From Rhodovulum sp. MB263 (lineage in GTDB: Bacteria; Pseudomonadota; Alphaproteobacteria; Rhodobacterales; Rhodobacteraceae), in contig NZ_CP020384.1 in the NCBI RefSeq assembly GCF_002073975.1, positions 3,534,001 to 3,598,000 of the forward strand: a stretch of 64,000 nt of DNA. The letters run 5' to 3'. The notes beneath the pieces were generated by a model. The model did not search any database, had not been told where the DNA came from, and worked only from the letters and a program-made list of their open reading frames with translations. Both the position numbers and the translations under genes were made by a program. Shown here piece after piece: positions 59,122 through 64,000 of the stretch; position 1 is the stretch's first letter; every line of letters starts with the position of its first letter.

Positions 59122-60126
59122 TCAGTTGGTGCCGGCGATGGCCGACTGGAAGGCCTCGACGATCTCGGGGCCGACCTTCTCGGACCATTTGTCGAAGGCG
59201 GGCCTGGTCGCGGCACGGAAGGCCGCAAGCTCTTCGGGGGTTGGCTCATAGACCTCCATGCCCGCCTCGCGCAGGAAGTCGATGCCTGCGGCGGTCGCCT
59301 CGCGCGAGATCTGGCGTTGCCAGGCCATCGCCTCGACCGCAGCCTTGCGCATCTTCTCCTGGGTCTCGGCATCGAGGCTGTCCCATTTCGACTGCGAGAC
59401 GCCGAGGAAGACCGGATCATAGGAATAATGCCAGGCGGTCAGGTATTTCTGCATCTCGTAGACCTGCTGCGGGATGATCACCGCGCCGATCGGGTTTTCC
59501 TGGCCGTCGACCACGCCCTGTTGCAGCGCGGTCAGGGTCTCGGACCATTGCATCTGGGTCGGGTTGGCGCCGAGCGCATTCATAACGTCGATATACATCG
59601 GCCCCGACACCCGCATGTTGAGGCCCTGCATGTCCTCGGGGGCTTTCACCGGGCGCACGCTGTTGGTCAGCTCGCGGAAGCCGTTCTCGCCCCAGGCCAG
59701 CACCACGATGCCCTTGTCCAGGAGGATCTTCGACATCATCTCGCCGGGCGCGCCCTGGGTGGTGGCATCGACCTCGTCATAGGAGCTGTAGAGATAGGGC
59801 AGCGAGAAGACCGCCATCTCGGGCACCAGTGGCGTGACGTTGATCGCCGAGGTGACGACAAGATCCAGCGCGCCGCGGCCCACCATCTCGGTCATCTTCA
59901 TCTGGTCGCCGCCCGCAAGCTGGGCATTGGGGAAGACCCGGACCTTCAGATCGCCATCGGTCGCCTCGGCCAGCAGTTCGCCGAATTTCTCGGCGCCCTT
60001 GTGCCAGGTCGTGGTGTCGCCGACATTATGCGACAGCCGCAGGGTCTCGGCAGAGGCCGTCCCCAGCATCATCGCCCCCGCGATCAGCGCGGCCAGCGCG
60101 CCGCCTCCCAGTCGAACCGCTTTCAT
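59122..60126 (-). CDS. dctP: TRAP transporter periplasmic binding protein (DctP family)
   Basis: ATG 60126 has GGAGGA upstream and gives 334 residues. The signal peptide ends TASA (residues 23-26) and the mature part begins ETLRLSHNVGDTTTWHKGAEKFGELLAEATDGDL, the DctP opening. NMRVSGPMYIDVMNALGANPTQMQWSETLTALQQGVVDGQENP includes the conserved Arg that binds the ligand carboxylate. A C4-dicarboxylate or similar acid is likely; the exact ligand is unknown. Confidence 0.94.
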   Translation of the reverse strand: MKAVRLGGGALAALIAGAMMLGTASAETLRLSHNVGDTTTWHKGAEKFGELLAEATDGDLKVRVFPNAQLAGGDQMKMTEMVGRGALDLVVTSAINVTPLVPEMAVFSLPYLYSSYDEVDATTQGAPGEMMSKILLDKGIVVLAWGENGFRELTNSVRPVKAPEDMQGLNMRVSGPMYIDVMNALGANPTQMQWSETLTALQQGVVDGQENPIGAVIIPQQVYEMQKYLTAWHYSYDPVFLGVSQSKWDSLDAETQEKMRKAAVEAMAWQRQISREATAAGIDFLREAGMEVYEPTPEELAAFRAATRPAFDKWSEKVGPEIVEAFQSAIAGTN

Positions 60127-60654
60127 CCGTTTCCTCCGTCTTTCGCCCGCCCGTCCGGGGCAGTGTCCCTTGGCGGACCGGTCTTGCCCGCGGGCCATAT
60201 CAAGACCAGAACCGGGCGCCCGGCACAAGCCGAGAAGCCCCCTGCCCGGCAACAAGATCGCCCGAAGACACCCACCCGACGAAACAATACTGCGCAACCA
60301 CAACCTCACGACGCAAGGATCGCTTTCTCTCGCCCCCCGTGATCGCGGCACGGCCCCGACCGGCGCCGCGATGCGCCGCCGAGGCCACAAGGGCAGAAGA
60401 TCCCGCGACCGCATCCCGCCGGTCCCTCCGGATAGCGGCAGAACGTGGCCCTGAGGCAGGAAGCGCGCGTCCGGCGAAGGGCAGGAGATCGGGCCCGAGG
60501 CCGGTCGCCGCAACACCACTCGCCCCCGACCCCGACTGCCGACGAAACTGCCGGGGCACAGGAGACCGCCCAGCGGCCGGACGGAAATTCCACCCTTGTG
60601 ATGATCCGGGCCCTCGGGGCGGCACCGAGGGTCTGAAACCGCCCTTCCCGCCGG
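60127..60654. other. 528-bp gap between rbsK-like gene and dctP
   Basis: It should hold the dctPQM promoter. No gene, tRNA or clear terminator was found. A weak AT-richer patch (ACGAAACAATACTG) occurs near 60275. Confidence 0.4.
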
Positions 60655-61545
60655 TCAGCCCGCCGCAGCGGCCAGCACGGCGTCGGTGTCGCGGGCTTCG
60701 GGAAGGCTCGACTGGCTGCCGATCCGGGTGCAGGCGATGGCCGCCGCCGCCGCCGCCCGGCGCAGCGCTGCTCCGGGCGTCTCGCCGCGATCCAGAGCCG
60801 CCGCGAAGACGCCCACGAAACAGTCCCCGGCGGCGGTCGTGTCCTTCGGTGTGCAGGGCATCGCCGGGATCGAAATCTCCTGCCCCTGCCAGCACAGTTC
60901 GGCCCCCTCGCCGCCCAGCGTGCGCAGGATGCCGGCGCCCGAGGCGGCGGCCAGAGCGCGCGGATCGGGCGCGCAGCCCAGCCAGCCCGCCATCGCCTCG
61001 GCTTCGTCCTCGTTGACGACGATCAGATCGCAAAGCCCCAGCAGCTCGGCGTCGAGGCGACCGGCCGGGGCGAGGTTCAGGATACAGAGTGCGTCGGTGC
61101 TCCGGCAGCGCCGGATCAGCCGGGCGATCTCGGCCGGGTCGTTCTCCATCTGCAAAAGCAGGACCGAGGCCCGGTCCAGAAGCGCGTCCTCGACGCTGTC
61201 GGCAGAGGCTGCCAGATTGGCGCCGCCCGCCACCACGATCTCGTTCCGGCCACAGGCATCGCGGTGGATCGCGGCGCAGCCGGTGGGCGCCTCAAGCCGG
61301 GCCACGCGCGTCAGATCGACCCGGCCCTTCAGCCCCTCCAGCGCGACCTCGGCCAGCGCGTCCTGTCCGACCGCCCCAGCCATCGCCACCTCGGCGCCGT
61401 CAAGCGCGGCCGCCAGCGCCTGATTGGCACCCTTGCCGCCCGCCTCGGTGGTGAAGCTCTTCGCCATCAGGGTCTGGCCGGGCTGCGGCAGCGTCTCGAC
61501 CGCAAAGATCAGGTCGGCATTCAGAGAACCGAAGGTGACGATCAT
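60655..61545 (-). CDS. rbsK: ribokinase-family (PfkB) sugar kinase
   Basis: The 296-residue protein has both PfkB motifs: GGKGANQALAAALDGAEVAMAGAVGQD near the N-terminus and DTTAAGDCFVGVFAAAL, with the catalytic Asp in AAGD. N-terminal [13 protein letters not shown] suits ribokinase, which phosphorylates ribose at O5. The ATG overlaps the ABC ATPase stop, so it belongs to that transport operon. A related pentose or nucleoside-derived sugar is possible, so the symbol is tentative. Confidence 0.85.
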   Translation of the reverse strand: MIVTFGSLNADLIFAVETLPQPGQTLMAKSFTTEAGGKGANQALAAALDGAEVAMAGAVGQDALAEVALEGLKGRVDLTRVARLEAPTGCAAIHRDACGRNEIVVAGGANLAASADSVEDALLDRASVLLLQMENDPAEIARLIRRCRSTDALCILNLAPAGRLDAELLGLCDLIVVNEDEAEAMAGWLGCAPDPRALAAASGAGILRTLGGEGAELCWQGQEISIPAMPCTPKDTTAAGDCFVGVFAAALDRGETPGAALRRAAAAAAIACTRIGSQSSLPEARDTDAVLAAAAG

Positions 61546-63365
61546 GCGACGGCCTCGCTTTCATGGATCTGAACGAAATGCCCCTCTCCGACCTCGCGGT
61601 AAAGCCGTTTCGGCGCCACGTAACCGGCCGGGCGATAGGGGCTCCGGATCTCGTCGCCCGCCACTACCCGGCGGCTGCGGCGCGACGGGTCGGCCACCGG
61701 CACCGCGGCGATCAGCTTGCGGGTATAGGGGTGCTGCGGGGTCTCGAAGACAGCCGCACGCGGGCCGATCTCGACGATCTCGCCCAGGTACATCACCGCG
61801 ACCCGGTGGCTGATGCGCTCGACCACCGCCATGTCATGGCTGATGAAGAGATAGCCGAGCCCGTAGCGCTCCTGCAGATCGAGCATCAGGTTGATGACCT
61901 GCGCCTTCACCGACACGTCCAGCGCCGAGACGGATTCATCGGCGACGATCAGTTTCGGTTCCAGCGCCAGCGCCCGGGCGATGCAGATCCGCTGACGCTG
62001 GCCGCCCGAGAATTCATGCGGGAAGCGTTGCAGCATCTCGCCCGACAGCCCGACCCGCTCCAGCAGGTCGGCCACCCGCGCCGGCGCCTCGCGGCGCGAG
62101 ACGAGCCCGTGCACGATCATCGGTTCGGCAATGGCCTCGCCGATGCGGATGCGCGGATTGAGGCTTTCGAACGGGTCCTGAAAGATCATCTGCACGTCGC
62201 GGCGGATCTTCGTCAGCTCCGAATGCCCGGCCCCGCGCACGTCATGCCCGTCCATCGCGATGCTGCCGCCCGAGGGGTCCTCGAGCCGGATCAGCGACCG
62301 GCCGGTGGTCGACTTGCCGCAGCCGCTTTCGCCCACCAGAGACAGGGTCTCGCCCTGACGCAGCGCGAACGAGATGTCCTCGACGGCGTGGATCCGGCCG
62401 ACGACCCGGCGCAGGATCCCCTTGCGGACCGGGAAGCGGGTCACGAGATTGTCGACCTTCAGCACCGGCGGTTCATTCACGCGCACGGTATCGGCGGTGG
62501 GCGGCGGCGGCGCGATCTCGCCCGTCGCCATGTCGACCCGCGGAAAGCGCAGCGGCCGGTCCTGGCCCGCCATGGCGCCAAGCTGCGGCACGGCGGACAG
62601 GAGCGCGCGGGAATAAGGGTGCTTCGCCTCGCGGAAGATCGCCTCGGTCGTGGCCTTCTCGACCACCTCGCCGCGATACATCACGACGGTCCGGTCCGAG
62701 ATCTCGGCCACCACGCCCATGTCATGGGTGATGAAGAGGACCGACATGCCCTCTTCCTCCTGCAGGGTCTTGATCAGCTCGAGGATCTGGGCCTGGATCG
62801 TGACGTCGAGCGCGGTGGTCGGCTCGTCGGCGATCAGGAGCCGGGGCGAACAGGCCAGTGCGATGGCGATCACCACGCGCTGGCGCATGCCGCCCGAGAA
62901 ATTCATCGGATACTCGCCCAGCCGCGCCGCCGCCGAGGGGATGCGCACCCGGTCCAGAAGCCGCACCGCCTCGGCCTCGGCCGCGGCGCCGTCCAGCCCG
63001 CGATGCCGGCGCAGTACCTCGGTGATCTGATCGCCGATCCTCAGCACCGGGTTCAGCGAGGTCATCGGTTCCTGGAAGATCATGCCGATCCGGTTGCCCC
63101 GGATCGCCTGCATGTGATCGAGCGGCATCGCCAGCAGGTCCTGCCCCTCGAAGACGATCCGGCCTTCGGTGCGGGAATTGGCGGGCGACAGCAGTCGCAT
63201 GATCGACATAGCGGTCACGCTCTTGCCAGAACCCGACTCGCCCACCACGGCCACCGTCTCCTGCGGGCCGATATCGAAGCTGACGCCCTCGACGACATTG
63301 CGCCACTGGCCCTCGACACGGAAGGCCGCGCTCAGCGCCTCGACGGAAAGAACGGGGGTCTCCAT
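61542..63365 (-). CDS. peptide-type ABC transporter, fused double ATPase (Dpp/Gsi type)
   Basis: A 607-residue protein with two complete ABC ATPase halves. The first has GESGSGKSV at 42-50 and [33 protein letters not shown]. The second has GESGCGKST and [32 protein letters not shown]. Each half ends in the oligopeptide-binding tail found in Dpp/Opp/Gsi transporters ([23 protein letters not shown]). It energises import through the permease encoded just upstream. The substrate might be a peptide, glutathione or, given the kinase, a nucleoside-like sugar. Confidence 0.93.
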   Translation of the reverse strand: METPVLSVEALSAAFRVEGQWRNVVEGVSFDIGPQETVAVVGESGSGKSVTAMSIMRLLSPANSRTEGRIVFEGQDLLAMPLDHMQAIRGNRIGMIFQEPMTSLNPVLRIGDQITEVLRRHRGLDGAAAEAEAVRLLDRVRIPSAAARLGEYPMNFSGGMRQRVVIAIALACSPRLLIADEPTTALDVTIQAQILELIKTLQEEEGMSVLFITHDMGVVAEISDRTVVMYRGEVVEKATTEAIFREAKHPYSRALLSAVPQLGAMAGQDRPLRFPRVDMATGEIAPPPPTADTVRVNEPPVLKVDNLVTRFPVRKGILRRVVGRIHAVEDISFALRQGETLSLVGESGCGKSTTGRSLIRLEDPSGGSIAMDGHDVRGAGHSELTKIRRDVQMIFQDPFESLNPRIRIGEAIAEPMIVHGLVSRREAPARVADLLERVGLSGEMLQRFPHEFSGGQRQRICIARALALEPKLIVADESVSALDVSVKAQVINLMLDLQERYGLGYLFISHDMAVVERISHRVAVMYLGEIVEIGPRAAVFETPQHPYTRKLIAAVPVADPSRRSRRVVAGDEIRSPYRPAGYVAPKRLYREVGEGHFVQIHESEAVA

Positions 63366-63368
63366 CGC

Positions 63369-64000
63369 TCAGCCCTCCCTGCGGGGGTTCAGGATGTCTC
63401 GCAGCGAGTCGCCGATCAGGTTGATCGAGACGATCAGCACCAACAGCGCGAGACCGGGGAAGAAGCTGATCCAGTAATCGCCCGACAGCAGGTATTCATA
63501 GCCGTTCGAGACCAGCAGCCCCAGCGAGGGCTCGGTCACCGGCAGGCCGATGCCGAGAAAGCTCAGCGTGGCTTCCAGCATGATCGCATAGGCCACGCGC
63601 ATGGTGGCGACGACGATCAGCGGCGGCAGGCAGTTCGGCAGGATGTGGCGGAACAGGATCCGCCGGTCGGGCAGCGCCATCGAGCGCGCGGCATCGACAT
63701 AGGCGCGCTTGCGCTCGACCAGGGCCGAGCCGCGGATCGTGCGCGCGTAATAGGCCCATTGGGTGACGACGAGCGCGAGGATGATCTTGTCGACCCCCTG
63801 CCCGAGGATCGCGAGGAAGATCAGCGCGATCAGGATCGCCGGAAAGCTGAGCTGGATATCGACGATCCGCATCAGGAAGGCGTCGGTCCGCCCGCCCGCA
63901 TAGGCGCTGAACAGCCCCACCGAGGCGCCGATCACCAGCGCGATGGCCGCACTGGCCAGACCGACGAGAATGCTGGTCCGGAGCCCGAACAGGATCGCGC
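63369..64000 (-). CDS. peptide-type ABC transporter permease (DppC family), 5' end outside window
   Basis: The frame runs to the window edge without an initiation codon; about 210 residues are visible. Membrane segments and the DppC-type loop are present: RTIRGSALVERKRAYVDAARSMALPDRRILFRHILPNCLPPLIVVATMRVAYAIMLEATLSFLGIGLP. The stop is 3 bp before the ATPase start, so they form an operon. Confidence 0.92.
   Translation of the reverse strand, partial: AILFGLRTSILVGLASAAIALVIGASVGLFSAYAGGRTDAFLMRIVDIQLSFPAILIALIFLAILGQGVDKIILALVVTQWAYYARTIRGSALVERKRAYVDAARSMALPDRRILFRHILPNCLPPLIVVATMRVAYAIMLEATLSFLGIGLPVTEPSLGLLVSNGYEYLLSGDYWISFFPGLALLVLIVSINLIGDSLRDILNPRREG

Overview
The window is high-GC alphaproteobacterial DNA, most likely from Rhodobacterales. 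The flagellar set with flbT/flaF, the MRGPHNIW-type UbiB, the dnaA-dnaN-recF-gyrB block and the iron-only nitrogenase operon with its own AnfA activator all fit a Rhodobacter/Rhodovulum-type purple non-sulfur bacterium. A glucosylglycerol (compatible solute) operon leans towards a marine or halotolerant relative such as Rhodovulum. This placement is inferred from gene content, not from a search.

Region 1 (1-19.4 kb) is part of a flagellar cluster: the export gate (flhA-fliR-flhB plus a small helical protein), a reverse-strand block (fliL-like, flgH, flgA, flgG, flgF, fliQ, fliE, flgC, flgB), fliI reading away from it, a reverse-strand filament block (fliC, flaF, flbT, a DUF1217 protein with a FlgG-like insert), flgJ/flgN-like genes, then fliK and flgD. 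Many of these genes overlap by ATGA. A CtrA-like box lies upstream of fliC. An IS481 remnant sits between the flhB operon and the fliL-like gene.

Region 2 (19.4-31.3 kb) is housekeeping: ubiB and ubiE on the reverse strand; mutM, an enoyl-CoA hydratase, rpsT with a strong terminator, dnaA, dnaN, recF and gyrB forward.

Region 3 (31.6-35.0 kb, reverse) is a compact gpsA - HAD phosphatase - ggpS operon. Together the three genes would make glucosylglycerol from DHAP and ADP-glucose.

Region 4 (35.4-47.3 kb) is plastic. It holds nested IS3 and IS481 debris, putP with a strong terminator, an IS110 relic, and a siderophore-uptake operon (TonB receptor, binding protein, FecCD permease, ATPase). A divergent AraC/PchR-type regulator and a TGA-N9-TCA iron box accompany that operon. 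A further IS3 relic, an IS481 end and a MITE-like inverted repeat follow.

Region 5 (47.4-56.5 kb) holds a class I glutamine amidotransferase and a complete reverse-strand Fe-only nitrogenase cluster: anfA, anfH, anfD, anfG, anfK, anfO, a gamma-glutamylcyclotransferase-fold gene and an Anf3-like PPOX-fold gene. Its control sites can be read directly: a Mo-box palindrome abutting anfA (repression by molybdate-responsive ModE/Mop regulators), a -24/-12 sigma-54 promoter upstream of anfH, and a perfectly tandem pair of 18-bp repeats upstream of that promoter as candidate AnfA sites.

Region 6 (57.2-64 kb, reverse) carries a TRAP dicarboxylate-type transporter (dctP, dctQ, dctM) and a peptide-type ABC transporter (permease cut by the window end, fused double ATPase) overlapping a ribokinase-family kinase gene. 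No tRNA, rRNA or CRISPR array was seen.
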